Below are positions 45,908 to 56,969 of a stretch of 64,000 bases of DNA, one piece after another. How positions within the stretch are numbered: the first letter of the stretch is position 1; every line of letters starts with the position of its first letter. The notes beneath the pieces are model-generated. The model was given only the letters and a program-made list of their open reading frames with translations, did no database searches and was not told the DNA's origin. The stretch is from Melanocharis versteri (taxonomy: Eukaryota > Chordata > Aves > Passeriformes > Melanocharitidae). The translations under genes and the position numbers were made by a program. The stretch is from assembly GCA_013397845.1 (NCBI GenBank), contig VZTG01010141.1, positions 508,966-572,965 on the forward strand. Direction: 5' to 3'.

Positions 45908-46107
45908 ACTGCGAGGGTGGGGAGGCCCTGGCACAGGCTGCCCAGAGAAGCTGTGGCTGCCCCATCCCTGGAAGTGTCCAAGGCCAGGTTGGATGGGGCT
46001 TGGAGCAACCTGGGATAGTGAAAGGTGTCCCTGCCCAGGGCAAGGGGTGTGACTGGCTGACCTTTTAAATCCCTTCCAACCCAAACCATCCTGGATTCCA
46101 TGATATT
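45908..46107 (+). mobile_element. CR1 3' fragment, type A
   Basis: Sense, about 200 bp: CTGCGAGGGTGGGGAGGCCC, TGGCACAGGCTGCCCAGAG, AAGCTGTGGCTGCCCC, AAGGCCAGGTTGGATGGGG, CCAACCCAAACCATCCTGG, ending TTCCATGATA. It matches the antisense copy at 45009 over nearly its whole length. Confidence 0.95.
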
Positions 46108-46687
46108 CACCAAGGTAAAATCAAATCAAACAAACCTTTGTGTGAAAGAAATAGAAATCCCCAGGGAAAGGCAGATTTACATTTATTCCAAAAAGCTTAA
46201 GGATAATAGTGGAGGTCAGATGAGCGGTTCCTTTTTCGGACAGTACTTCTGTCCAGTGCACTGGAACAGGGGACACTGACACTGTCTTGAAGTGACACAT
46301 TTATTTGCCATAATTTAATGTCAGCTCCAAAGAGATCGGATTTTTTCCAGCACTTCGTATTCTGGTAGGAGAGTGGGACTGACGAGGTCTGATGCAAAGG
46401 CAATGAAAAATGTGAGAGATCTCCATAAAGAGAAGCAGTCAGCTTTAAGGTTCAGCTGGATGAACTGCTCCAAGGATTTATGGTGTGGAAGGCAGAGCTA
46501 CGGCAGCTTCCAAAATCATGCTCACACAGAGAAGGGGAAGGGACTCCAGCCTGGGTGAGGGCAGGCCAACATCCAAACCAGGCTCGTCTCTCATGGCTGG
46601 CTCTGGACATGTCCGTGTGCAAAAGTGGCTTAGGAGAGTGAGTGCCATCACCTGTAAAACAGACCTTGATATCTCATTAATTACAGA
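46108..46687. other. Unique sequence with a compact palindromic cluster
   Basis: No gene is recognised. At 46238-46264 two inverted repeats adjoin: GGACAG-TACTT-CTGTCC (46238-46254) and the perfect 12-bp palindrome CCAGTGCACTGG (46253-46264). The surroundings are AT-rich. Confidence 0.4.
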
Positions 46688-47290
46688 CTTAGAATCACAG
46701 AAGGGTTTGGGCTGGAAGGGACTTTAAAGTCCATCCCATTCCTCCCCCTGCCATGGGCAGGGACACCTTCCACTAGCCCAAGTTGCTCCAAGCCCCATCC
46801 AACCTGGCCTTGGACCCTTCCAGGGATCCAGGGGCAGCCATAGCTTCTCTGGGCACCCTGTGCCAGGGCCTCACCTCCCTCACAGGGAAGGATTTCTTCC
46901 CAATATCCCATCTAATCTTGCTCTCTGGCAGTGGGAAGCCATTCCCTCTTATCCTGGCACTGCAAGTCTTGGTAACAAGTCTCTTCATCTTTCTTGAAAG
47001 CCCCTTTTATATATTGGAAGTCCTCTATAAGGTCTCCCTGGAGCCTTCTCTTCTCCAGGCTGAACAATCCCAACTCTCCCAGCCCTCCCTCCCAGCAGAG
47101 CTGCTCCATCCCTCTGCTCATCCTGGTGCCTCCTCTGGACTCTCTCCTGCAGCTCCACGTCCTTCCTGTGCTGGGCCCCAGGGCTGGGGCAGCTCTGCAG
47201 GTGGGGTCTCACCTGAGCGGGGCCGAGGGGCAGAATCCCAATCCCTTTCCTGCTGCCCACACTGGGGATCAGCCCAGCACAGGGTTGGGA
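46688..47290 (-). mobile_element. Longest CR1 in the window, type A, with ORF2 C-terminal remnant
   Basis: Antisense, about 600 bp. It contains the tail (TTAGAATCACAGAAGGGTTTGG), all terminal type A blocks, AATATCCCATCTAATCTTGC, and then ORF2 sequence: on the minus strand the open stretch reads LGELGLFSLEKRRLQGDL, the conserved ORF2 C-terminal region, followed toward the 3' end by a frameshifted equivalent of the RLDIRKKFF segment. Further inside, CTCCTGCAGCTCCACGTCC and AGGTGGGGTCTCACCTGAGC correspond to the upstream RPHLEYC-type region. The endonuclease and reverse-transcriptase core are absent, so the copy is dead. Confidence 0.94.
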
Positions 47291-48028
47291 TCAGTAAAGA
47301 AATCCCTCTCTTGGCCTCCAGACCCCAAAAACTCCATAATACAAGACAGGGAGAAAAAGGTCTTTCCCTGAGTCACGGGTGAGGTCCTGTCCTCCCGACA
47401 CCTACAGAGACCTTGCAGGCATCAAAAAGCAAAGGGAGCTGTCCCCAGGAGGTTCATGGGGTGAACCCTATCACCCTTCCTGCCTCCCACCCTGTGGGGC
47501 TCCTGGGACACCCAACCCTGCTCACTTCAGTGAGGACATCTCAGGACCAGCTTCTCCTTTGGCATTTCATCACATTCCAACCAGACACGTGAGGGAAAGG
47601 GAAGAAAATCCCCTATTTTTAGCAGATAAAATGCAAATTTAAAGTATTACCTAATCCAGAGCATTTGTGGGACTGCATTTCATTGGTTGGCTACAAAACC
47701 CTGATGTGGGAAGAAAGATAAAGCCAATGAGCTCCCCCTTCCCAATTCCAACCACACAGGTGTATCCATGCATTGGAATGAGGTGATGAGCTGGGCAAAA
47801 TCAGGTTGGGGTTAATAAAAGTTTTACCTGAATAACACATTTTCTTGATCTGCAGATGTGTAAATAACAATGGGAAATTATCCTGAAAGTTATCTTTGAA
47901 TTTATCCTGGAAGTATCCTGAAAGCCCTTCTTATACAGCCACCAATTTATATGAATTTCCCGGAATGCTTAGGCTTGGCAATCAAAAATGGGAGCATGTC
48001 CTTGCTGGGGAATTTCGTAATTACCCAT
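47291..48028. other. Unique non-coding sequence
   Basis: No gene is recognised. 47640-47990 is AT-rich with a repeated TATCCTGAAAG/TATCCTGGAAG phrase at about 47880-47925. Confidence 0.42.
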
Positions 48029-48240
48029 GGAATAGAATCTTTTAGGTTGGGAAAGACCTCCAAGGTCATCAAATCCAATTTTTGCTCGATCCCCACTTTG
48101 TCACCCAGCCAAGAGCACTGTGTGCCACGTCCAGGCATTCCTTGGACACCTCCAGGGATGGGGACTCCACCACCTCCCTGGGCAGCCCTTTCCAATGGAA
48201 TACACCCCAGATTAACATCCTGCCCCAGGAGCTCCCTGGG
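48029..48240 (-). mobile_element. CR1 3' fragment, type F (left arm of an inverted pair)
   Basis: Antisense: TGGAATAGAATCTTTTAGG, TTGGGAAAGACCTCCAAGG, CCCCACTTTGTCACCCAGCC, CAGGCATTCCTTGGACACC, CTCCAGGGATGGGGACTCC, CACCTCCCTGGGCAGCCC. After CCCTTTCCAATG it becomes degraded (CAGATTAACATCCTGCCCC). Confidence 0.88.
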
Positions 48241-48297
48241 GCTCACGTGTGGGGATAAAGGACAAATCCATGCCAAGGAGGGAAGAGAGCTCTGGGC

Positions 48298-48388
48298 AGC
48301 TGGTCTAGTGGAAAGCGTCCCTGTCCACAGCAGGGGGTTGTAATGAGATGAGCTTTAAGGTCCTTCCAACCCCAATCCTGTGATTCTC
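48298..48388 (+). mobile_element. CR1 3'-tip fragment, type A
   Basis: Sense, about 90 bp: AGCTGGTCTAGTGGAAAGCG, TCCCTGTCCACAGCAGGGGG, TGAGCTTTAAGGTCCTTCCA, ACCCCAATCCTGTGATTC. It is a very short 5'-truncated copy lying 60 bp from an opposite-strand CR1 of another type. Confidence 0.88.
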
Positions 48389-51300
48389 CTCCCTCCCCCT
48401 GCTTTGGGGGGGATGGAAAGCTGTCCCTGTGATGTGCTGGGTTTAGGATCCCCAGCAGGGAGCTTCTCCCACATCCAGGGAAGGCAGCACAGGGGGTTCT
48501 GCCATTGGCTGCAGCAGATACAAGAAGGAGCAGGGAGGGGCTCTGGGGCCTGAGCACCCCACCTGCACAGGGAAGGTGTTTTGTACCTGGCAGCCCAAAA
48601 TCGCTTCCAGTTAAATCCAAAACCCTACTCAGCAGCACCTGCCTGTTCCCCAAAATGTAAATTTTCCAGGCAGACGATATTGATATGCACTGACATTCCA
48701 CAGGGGGCTGGGGGAGTTGGGAATTTGCCAGAAATAGGCAGCTCTTACTTCTGCTTGAAACTCACTTTTCATCTCACATTCAATTATCAAGCATGGAATG
48801 TATTTTTAGCAGCTGACATTAGGAGAGCGCTGTCACTTTTGTTCCAGCCTGACTTGAAAGTTGCGTTTATGGGAAGACTTGGAGGAGTCTGCGCCTGTTC
48901 CTGTTCCAAAACTGGGAAAGAGGAGCAAGGAGAGGCTTGGCGGGTGTCTCTAGACCCCCCAAAATAAAAGAAATCCATGCCGAGGGTGGTTCAGGGAGTT
49001 GTCGTCTGATGCAGAGCTGGCAGGGATGACAGAGAGGCAGAAGATGAGGCAGCAGAGGAAGCTTATGTTGACAGTGACATTTTTAACAGGATATCAGTGC
49101 TCAGGATTCAGGGACCTTCCTGCCCCTGTAGCAGCAGCAGGAAGATGAAGTGGTGTGGAAGAAATCTGCCAGAAAGACGCGGCTCTAACCCCGCTCTCGG
49201 AGGTCCCCATCCTCCTGACACCCAGTGCCACAACCCCTCAGCCCTCCCCTCTGCACGGGGGTCTCACCTGGGGCTTTGCCTTGCAAGAGATGGATGGCAC
49301 AAGGCTGTTGGGGGAAGCAAAGGAAGTTGTTAAAGCCTCTTGTTTCCCTCTTCCTTTCACAATGCACCTTTTATTCCACTGGAAATATGAACCAGCCCGG
49401 TTAATGCTCGGGATTAGACTGGAAAGAAAGAAAACAAAAGGAAGCAGTTGCCTGGGTTAGGAGCGTTTGGAGCTGCCGTTGTAGCGAGTCCCTGCTTCTT
49501 GCCAGCTGTTTTGTTGAGTTCAAGAAAAACATCAAAGTCCATTATCTTCCCCGCCTTGCCCTCAGCTCCTCGAGCCAGCGTACAGCACAAAATTAATTTG
49601 GTTTATTCCAGCACACGCGATAGCCACCTATCTTCCCGACTCCCTGGCTGGAAGGAAACAAATTTCCTCCTTAAGCACTTTCCACTTGACCTGCTCTTTT
49701 CTCCATGGAGAAAATTGAGGTCAGGGAGCCGCCGTTGTGCAGTGGCTGCCGTTCTCCCGATGCTCTGTGCCCGACACGGGTGCGGGGTCCCTGCCCTGCT
49801 GCTGGTGGCAGCTCTGGATGTCCCAGCTGGGGCTCCTGCCTGCTCCCTGCTCCCATGAGACCCCGGCAGATTCAGGAAGGCAACGGCTTCATTTCCCACT
49901 TGGTCCAATTATTTTTTAAGCTTCTCCTGTGCTGCTGGAGAGGTTATATCTGGTGAGGCCTGGAAATAAAAACAGAGCTGTGGTGGGGGCAGAGCTGCCA
50001 GGAGGTGTGGGGAGCAGTCAGTGGCTCCAGCCATCCCATTAACAGGCAGATATTTGTGGGCTACACTGAGCTGGAAATGCAACAGGAGAGGGATTTGTCT
50101 CCACGTTTCTTTCCTCCTTTTTTATTTCTGCTTAGAAAAGCGAGCACAGACCCCTGAGTCTCCCCACGCCCCCCCTGCCTGGGGCTGGGCGTACCTGGAG
50201 GGGATGGGAGGCCACTTCCAGCCCATGGGACAAGCCCTCAGCGTGCCCACCTGCTGGATCTGGTACTGACTGCCATGGCAGGGCTGTTCTCCAGCTGTTT
50301 GCCACATGCTGGGTGGGCACGAGAAGCAGGGCAGAACCTCTGAACCCATCCCCAGTGTCACCCCACGGGCTCTGACACGGGGACTCGGGATATGGCCGCG
50401 CCAGCTCCGGATGCCTGGATTCTCCCGGCGCTGCCAGAGACTCCCAGCACCACGGACACCACCCACCATCCTCAGCTGCATCCCAGTGCTGCCCAGCGGG
50501 GCGAGGAAGGCGGGGAGAGGCGGTCAGAGCTCTCTCTGCAGGCACAGCTCTGACAGGCAGCTCTCTGCAGCTCATCGCACACGGACTGACAGCAGCTCCC
50601 GCAGCTCCGGGCCCGTCTGCTCCGGCAGGGAGCACCGTGTCCCCTCAAGCTCCCGCAGTCCGGCCTGAGGACTGCTTTTGGAGGGTGCGGCAGGGATTTC
50701 TCCCTGCCAGAGCAATCCTCCTTTTCTCACTGCTTCCAGCTCAGGGTGATATGGTGAGAGGAAAGCGGAGGTCCAGGCCAGCTCCGAGGGCTGAGGGGGC
50801 AGAGGCTGGAGCTCTGATCCATGAGAAGGAAGGTCACTCACCAGCACCAGTGCGGGAGGGACCCACGCCGTGTGTGAAACCTGCCCTGCCTTCAGTTATT
50901 CCCTTCCTGCGACCAGAAGGGATGGAGAGAAATCCAATTTAAAAGCACAGATATGGAGGCACTCTTTGGGTCTTCAGTCTCAGGGGGAAGACTTTGGCCT
51001 TGGCAAGGAAAGGGTCCCACTCCTGCATTTTCTTTACCCGCCTCCAATGGATTAATCAGGTTTGTTCAGTGTCCCACGGGCCCTGTGGAGAGGCAGCGGG
51101 GCCACTGTGGGAGTCCACAGTCCACCAGGATGGGCCTGCCAGGCAGAGCCAGGAGTTTCCACACTAATTGTTGCTTCAGGAGCCTGTTAATGTGGATATG
51201 CAAATTCCGGGAGCACGGCAGCGCTGATGCATCGGTGCCAGCTGTGCACCTCTGGTGGCTGCGGGGCTGCCAGCTCAGCACTCCCATCACTCCTTGATTA

Positions 51301-51414
51301 CCATTTATTTACTTCGGGGAGGTGCCTGGAGAACCAAAACGAGGCCAAAGCCCTGGGCAAAATCCCCGCAGGGCAGGTCCATCCCAAGAGAGCCCCAGAG
51401 AGCTGCGGGGTTGT
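48389..51414. other. 3-kb unique stretch with CpG-rich patches
   Basis: No gene or mobile element is recognised. 48600-48960 and 49860-49960 are AT-richer. 49700-49810 and 50380-50660 are CpG-richer. Frames up to 167 codons lack known motifs. Confidence 0.45.
50380..50660. promoter_or_regulatory. CpG-rich patch, possible small CpG island
   Basis: About twenty CpGs in about 280 bp by eye (for example ATGGCCGCGCCAGCTCCGG, TCTCCCGGCGCTGCC, AGCGGGGCGAGGAAGGCGGG). No repeat family and no adjacent coding exon are recognised. Promoter activity is speculative. Confidence 0.35.
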
Positions 51415-51508
51415 GCGGGATTGCTGGGGTGTCCTGGCAAGGAGTTGGACTCCATGATCCTCGTGGGTCCCTTCCAGCTGTGGGTGTTCTATGATTCTGT
51501 GATTCCCT
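51415..51508 (+). mobile_element. CR1 3'-tip fragment, type C
   Basis: Sense, about 95 bp: GCGGGATTGCTGGGGTGTCC, AAGGAGTTGGACTCCATGAT, CCTCGTGGGTCCCTTCCAGC, then a good tail TTCTATGATTCTGTGATTCC. It is among the shortest intact-tail copies. Confidence 0.92.
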
Positions 51509-52861
51509 TTGGAAATGGGCAGGATCCATCCCTTCCCAACTGATACACGGAGGGGGGACGACTGGAATATCATGATTTCAGCGTAAGAGGAAAATATAGA
51601 TAAGCAAAGATGCATCAAGCTGAAGGCAGCAGACTTCCTGCCCAGTCCTTGGGTGATACTGCTGCATTTCACCTGTTCTCAAATAAACTGCTGTATTTCT
51701 GAGCTTTCAGGTAAGCGTATTTTTCCCTTATTCCCAAATTCGATTATTGATTTCCAGGGAAAACTTCCTGCCTTGCCAGTACCCAGAGTAAGATACAGTG
51801 AATAATTCCCAAGAAATTATTTTCGTGACAAATCCAGCCTTTTCTGTCTGCTCCTGGAACACACGTGAACTAATTGTGGTTTCTTTGTGCTGGAAATTAT
51901 TCCACACCTTGGCTGGTGATTTCTAGCGTTTGTTTTTCGCCCTGTGAGCTGATTTTGAGAAGAGACCTCCTGTCAGTGCTGGATATTTGCATCCAGATGA
52001 TTGTGAGTTGTTCTCCTTGCCTTCCCTTCTCTCCTTTCACGGCAAAACGAACCCACCTAGAAGCGACAGCCGGGGAAGCAGCAGCGAGTGGCTGCCAAAT
52101 AGTTCCTGTCTGAGCTCTAAAGGATTTGCTGAGGCCACCGCACTCAAAGCCTCCCCAGTCACACAAAGGCCGTGCTGCCAAAGGCTAATAAAGATGCCTA
52201 AGTGGTGAGTGTATTATAATTACCTATCAGCTCGTTTGCAAAAGCACCAGCAGTTAAAAGGCAGCAAATGAAACGATCCCGGCCTTCCTCGGCTTCCCAC
52301 ATAATGAACAAACACATTGCCCATGGCAAGCTCGCAGGAACAGATCTTTCATTACGATAAAAGAGTCTTAACCTTGACCAGCCGCTCTGCTCTGCCTTCA
52401 TGGCAGTTGTTCCACAACTCAAATAGTTTGTTTTTCAGCCCTTTGATTCCCACAAAATGCTACAAAATCAAGCATTTCTTATTCAGTAGATGCATACGAG
52501 GTTTTTTTTCATATTTCTTCAGATCTTCCTTGCGCAGTTTAGAGCAGAAAGTGTCTGGCATAAATTCCTGATTGCATTATTAATGTGGAAAAGGGAACAT
52601 CTGAAGTTAATCTATTCCACTAATGGGTGCTATATAATACATTAAGTCAGGTTAAGCGTGTGATATAATAAAGATCTGCCGGGTGAGATATTCTGAGATT
52701 ACTGATTTAAGCATAATGGTTATTTTGGTCAATGGTTATAGATTTTTAATGGAATTCCCATCTGACTGCTGGCTGAAAGAGGAGGAAATCTTGTTCTGGA
52801 CCACAATGAAACAACCCCTTGTAACAGTCCTGGGGCAGTTTTGGGGCACCACGATATGGGA
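51509..52861. other. AT-rich unique block, candidate conserved non-coding DNA
   Basis: No gene or repeat is recognised. From about 51720 to 52740 the sequence is AT-rich with little CpG and many homeodomain-type TAAT/ATTA cores (GTATTATAATTACCTATCAG at 52209-52228; GCATTATTAATGTGG at 52573). Composition is enhancer-like. No coding frame above about 94 codons. Confidence 0.4.
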
Positions 52862-53305
52862 AGGATCCAAAGCATCCAAAGGAGGGATACAAGGACGGGG
52901 AAGGGGCTGGAGGGGCCACAGCGAGGAGTAGCTGAGGACACTTGGTCTGTTCAGCTGGAGAACAGGAGACCGAGGGCAGAGCTCATCCCAATCCACAGCT
53001 TCCTCCCGAGGGCAGCTCCAATCTCTGCTCTGTGACCAGGAACAGGACCCAGGGAACGGCTGGAGCTGTGCCAGGGGAGGTTCAGGTTGGATATCAGGGA
53101 AAGGTTCTTCCCCCAGAGGGTGCTGGGGTACTGAACAGGCTCCACAGGGAATGGGCACGGCCTCAAGGCTGCCAGAGCTCCAGGAGCGTTTGGACAACGC
53201 TCTCAGGGATGCACAGGCTGGGATTGTTGGGGTGCCTGTGCAGGGCCAGGAGCTGGACTGATGATCCCTGTGGGTCCCTTCCAGCTCAGGATATTCTATG
53301 AATAT
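52862..53305 (+). mobile_element. CR1 3' fragment, type C, with ORF2 remnant
   Basis: Sense, about 440 bp, the longest + copy: AAAGGAGGGATACAAGGACG, GCTGGAGAACAGGAGACCGA, CTTCCTCCCGAGGGCAGCTC, GGAACGGCTGGAGCTGTGCC, GGGGAGGTTCAGGTTGGATA, TCAGGGAAAGGTTCTTCCCC, GATTGTTGGGGTGCCTGTG, CAGGGCCAGGAGCTGGACTG, ending CTTCCAGCTCAGGATATTC. The RFRLDIRERFF-type ORF2 C-terminus is recognisable. Few differences separate it from 40615-40963. Confidence 0.95.
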
Positions 53306-54274
53306 TATTAACACTTTTGTTTTCCCCAGAACAAGTTCCCTGGCTATTTCTAAAATCTTTGTATTAAAAGAATCAAAATGTAGAATTCAAGCATCCGATC
53401 AAAGTGATAAGAATTTCTTGGTGCTCGTATCACTCAATTCAAATGTCAGCTTAGAAGGTGAGTGAGTTTAATTCACAAGGAAAAGGAATATACAAGGAAA
53501 TGGAGTATACAAAGAAATGCATCAACTGTGCTTTAAGAATTTTTTTTCCTTTTTCTGTCTAGATCAACAAAACTGAACATATTTCACCCTGGAGAAAGGG
53601 CCTCCTCCTGGATTCCAAAGGGATGAATAAGCAGATCCATTTCAAGGACTCCACAGGCAGCAGGATTGCCCTGAACACTGCGTTGCAGCTCCCATTTTTC
53701 CTGCCACAAAAGCACAAGGTATGAGCTCACCTCATACCAAAGGAAAAAAATTAATGGGATGCTTGGAGAAAACTATTCTCCAATGCTATACTCCTTGGGG
53801 ATTGCCTAGGGAAAAAATCAAACCCATTCTAAGGCAGGGTGAAACCCCTGTGGGCTTCCTGAACAATGCAGGGAATGTTGGGTTTACTCTGCGCTGAATT
53901 TCCCCGTGTGGATCCCAGTCCTTCCCTCTGCCCCCAGCAGAGCTGCAGAGCCAGGCAGAGGGAGGATGGATGTGCACAGAACCAGGGATCCTCGGGTTCA
54001 CCTTTCAGTCATTCCTGCCAAATGCAAGGCTCCCCGTCCTTTCCCAGGCAGGAATATTGTTAGGGATGAGCTGGAAGAAGCTGAGGTTTCAGCGCTGCCC
54101 TCTGCACCCTCCACTGGCAGAAGGTGACCCAGCTCCACTGAGGGAAACAGAGCAGACAGCCACAAAGGGAACCTCTGAGAAAAGGCCCCAGAGCCTCGGG
54201 ATGAGTGCAGGAGTCCTTGTCAACAGAGGGAATCCGTGCCTGGGATTGCTCCACGGCCCCAGGATTGCCGCACA
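53306..54274. other. Unique non-coding sequence
   Basis: No gene is recognised. It is AT-rich at 53306-53560 and neutral thereafter. Confidence 0.42.
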
Positions 54275-54301
54275 TCTTCCACTAGCCCAGGTTGCTCCAA
54301 G
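54275..54301 (-). mobile_element. CR1 sliver cut off by an undetermined base
   Basis: ATCTTCCACTAGCCCAGG and GTTGCTCCAAG are the type A block that normally continues into CCCCATCCAACCTGGCC. It stops at the N at 54302, and non-CR1 sequence follows. Confidence 0.75.
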
Positions 54302-54302
54302 N
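54302..54302. other. Undetermined base (N), probable collapsed assembly gap
   Basis: The N truncates a CR1 block in mid-motif, and the right-hand sequence (ATTTCCTTGTTTAAGGG) is unrelated to CR1. An unknown amount of sequence is probably missing. Confidence 0.75.
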
Positions 54303-54757
54303 ATTTCCTTGTTTAAGGGTAATAATCTCAGAAATAATATAAAGAAGTGATTTGTGTACAAATTACCAATGGTTACTGGGCCGCCTGTAGAGCCTGTGAA
54401 AGAAGTCATAAAATATATACAAATTAGCAGGAATTTGTTAAGACACTGAGGGCAGAACTCGCTGAATTTACACATCTCCCTGGAAGTCAGGCATATGCCA
54501 TAATCAGTGATGGGAAACCTGTGCTTCCAGATGCATCCAGTCCCTTCCCAAGTTAGGTGAGATAGACCCAGCCCTGCAGCCAAATCCACAATTTAGGGGC
54601 TGTGAAAGGGCACCTCAGATGTATTTTTATTCATACACAAAGGTCATTAACCACCCATGGCAGCTCTGGCTCTGTTCCTGCCGCTGAGTGGGATCCCCAG
54701 AATCGGTTGTTTTTCGGCTTTATGTGTTGTATTGTCCCTGTGTATCTGTGTGTCAGT
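54303..54757. other. Unique non-coding sequence
   Basis: It is AT-rich in its left half. No gene or repeat is recognised. Confidence 0.4.
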
Positions 54758-55080
54758 GCCTGAAGGGGCTCCAGGAGAGCAGGAGAGGGACCCACGACAA
54801 GGACATGGAGTGACAGGACAAGGGACAATGGCTTTAAACTGAGAGGGGATGTCAGGATTAGAGATTAGGAAGAAATCCTTCTTGTGAGGGTGCTGAGGCC
54901 CTGGCACAGGCTGCCCAGAGAAGCTGTGGCTGCCCCTGGATCCCTGGAAGTGTCCAAGGCCAGGCTGGACAGGGCTTGGAGGAACCTGGGACAGTGGAAG
55001 ATGTCCCTGGCCATGGCAGAGGGGTGAGACTGGATGGGCTTTGAGGTCCCATCCAACCCAAACCATTCTGGAATTCTCTG
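54758..55080 (+). mobile_element. CR1 3' fragment, type A
   Basis: Sense, about 320 bp: CTGAAGGGGCTCCAGGAGAG, GAGTGACAGGACAAGGGACA, ATGGCTTTAAACTGAGAGGG, AAATCCTTCTTGTGAGGGTG, CTGAGGCCCTGGCACAGGC, then standard terminal blocks to CCAAACCATTCTGGAATTC. Confidence 0.95.
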
Positions 55081-56969
55081 TTTCGGCATCACTGCAGATC
55101 TATCAAACACCCTGCCCTGTGTGGGGCTGCAATGACAGAGAGCCACTGCTCCAAGAGTTCCTGCAGGCCCAGGTTAGGAGGCTCTCACCTCTTTTGGAGG
55201 AAAGATCCATCTTGGCAGAGGCCCACGATCCTGAGACAACTCCAGTGCTACCAGCTGGTGGTTTTGAGCTGGTGACCAGTCCCAGGACTGTCTGCTCAGC
55301 CATGAGCAGCTCCAACCAAAAGCTTGGCTGACTTCCAACAGTGTCTGCAGAAGGTCACTGGCAGTCCCTGCTCAGAGCTGCTGTCCTTGCCCCATCAGGT
55401 GTCCCTCCCAGGAGATGGCAGAACACGGAGTCGGGAGCCTGGATGTGGAACACTGAGCCCCGCTCTGACCCCAGGGTGGGTCCAACACAACGCTCTCTCC
55501 ACAGGTTTGGTCCATTTAAAACCCTCCCGGACACCAGCACCACTGACCTTCTGCCTGGAGCTAAAATCTTATTTCTCAGAGATGTTTGCAAGAGCTGAGC
55601 CCTTCTCCCACCCAGGCTGGGCCTCACAAGGCCCAACCTGGGAAACCTCTCCAAGCCTGTGCCCAGACTCCCAGTGTGGTGCTCGCTGGGATAATCCTGA
55701 CACACTTTGTGAGCAGGGAGAAGAGCTCTCTCCATGGCAGGATCATGTGGGATAGTATCTGCTCCAGTGAAACCACTTACTGGATAGGGCTTGAGCTGGA
55801 TCAGCTGCAGTTTTCATTTTGGATTTGCAACCTGCAAAGTAAACTGGGCCTGGTTTGGTGTTGGATTTAGAGCTGATGGAGAAAATCTCCCCAGGCACTC
55901 AAAAACAGAAAGAGCAAAAGGAAAAGAGCTCCGGATCAAAAGCACGAAAGGAAATCAGCAATCCGCTTCCAGCTGTTTGGCCAACCCCCGTGTCCTGGGA
56001 AGTGATCCCGGGGGATTGGTGGCTCTCTGCTCGGTGCCCTCTGAAGGATGCGCTGTCCTGGAGCCAGAGCTGACATTCCAGGATTGCAGAGCTCTCCTGC
56101 CCAGCCCAGCTCATCTGTCACCCGGGACGTGTTTACGAGGCGCTGACAGCCCGCTCTGGGAGGTGATTGATACTGATTGGAATTGTTATGCAAATACACT
56201 TTGCTACTCTCTTCCCTACAGACTCTCCGGCTGTGATAGCCGCCGTTTTCTCAGGGATTTTTCCTCCTTCTTCTAGAATAAGTCCAGGTGAGCTGGACTC
56301 TATGGCCTCAAACATCCTCGAATAGAGTAAATAATGTGGCAAACCCTGAGGATGGGTCTTTATCAGTGCCAGGCAACAGAAGTGTCTCTTTTGCTTTCTG
56401 TGTTCTCACCTCACACACTCCTTTGCAAGGATCTGTCACCCTCTGTTGATAGAGACAATTTTCAAAGGTATCAGAGCATCTTAAAGGCTCCAAGAGCCGC
56501 CTTTAAAGTCAAATCTGTGTTTTCCACAAACATGGGTTTGTTACAAAGTGCAACACCACCAACAAAGCGTTGATTGAAGTCCAAATGAACCCCTAAGGAT
56601 GCATCCTTAGGCTGAGCTGGGAGAAGGCCACTGTGAAGGAGAAACTGGAGACAGCTCATGCCTAGAGATTAGGGAGCTGTGGGGCCCGGACTGTCCTTGT
56701 AACTCATGGAAAAACACCTGAATAACCCCAGAATGTTATGTTCTGGTGTCCTTGACAGCCATGTGACTGCACAATGACGTTAAAAATAATTTTTAAAATT
56801 TGGGATATATTCCTGCGCTACTTCACCACTTCTGCCTGCCCAGAGCTGCTTTGGAGCCAAGAGAACACCTTTGGTCCGGAATGAAGAACTTTGCTCATAT
56901 TAAGGAGGAACCTTTTAATTTAAGCCCGACTTCTGAGTTGAAGGGAAACCAAAACATTACAGAGAAGGT
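55081..56969. other. 1.9-kb unique non-coding stretch
   Basis: No gene or mobile element is recognised. Frames up to 161 codons lack known motifs. It is mildly AT-rich at 56330-56560 and 56700-56960. Confidence 0.45.
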
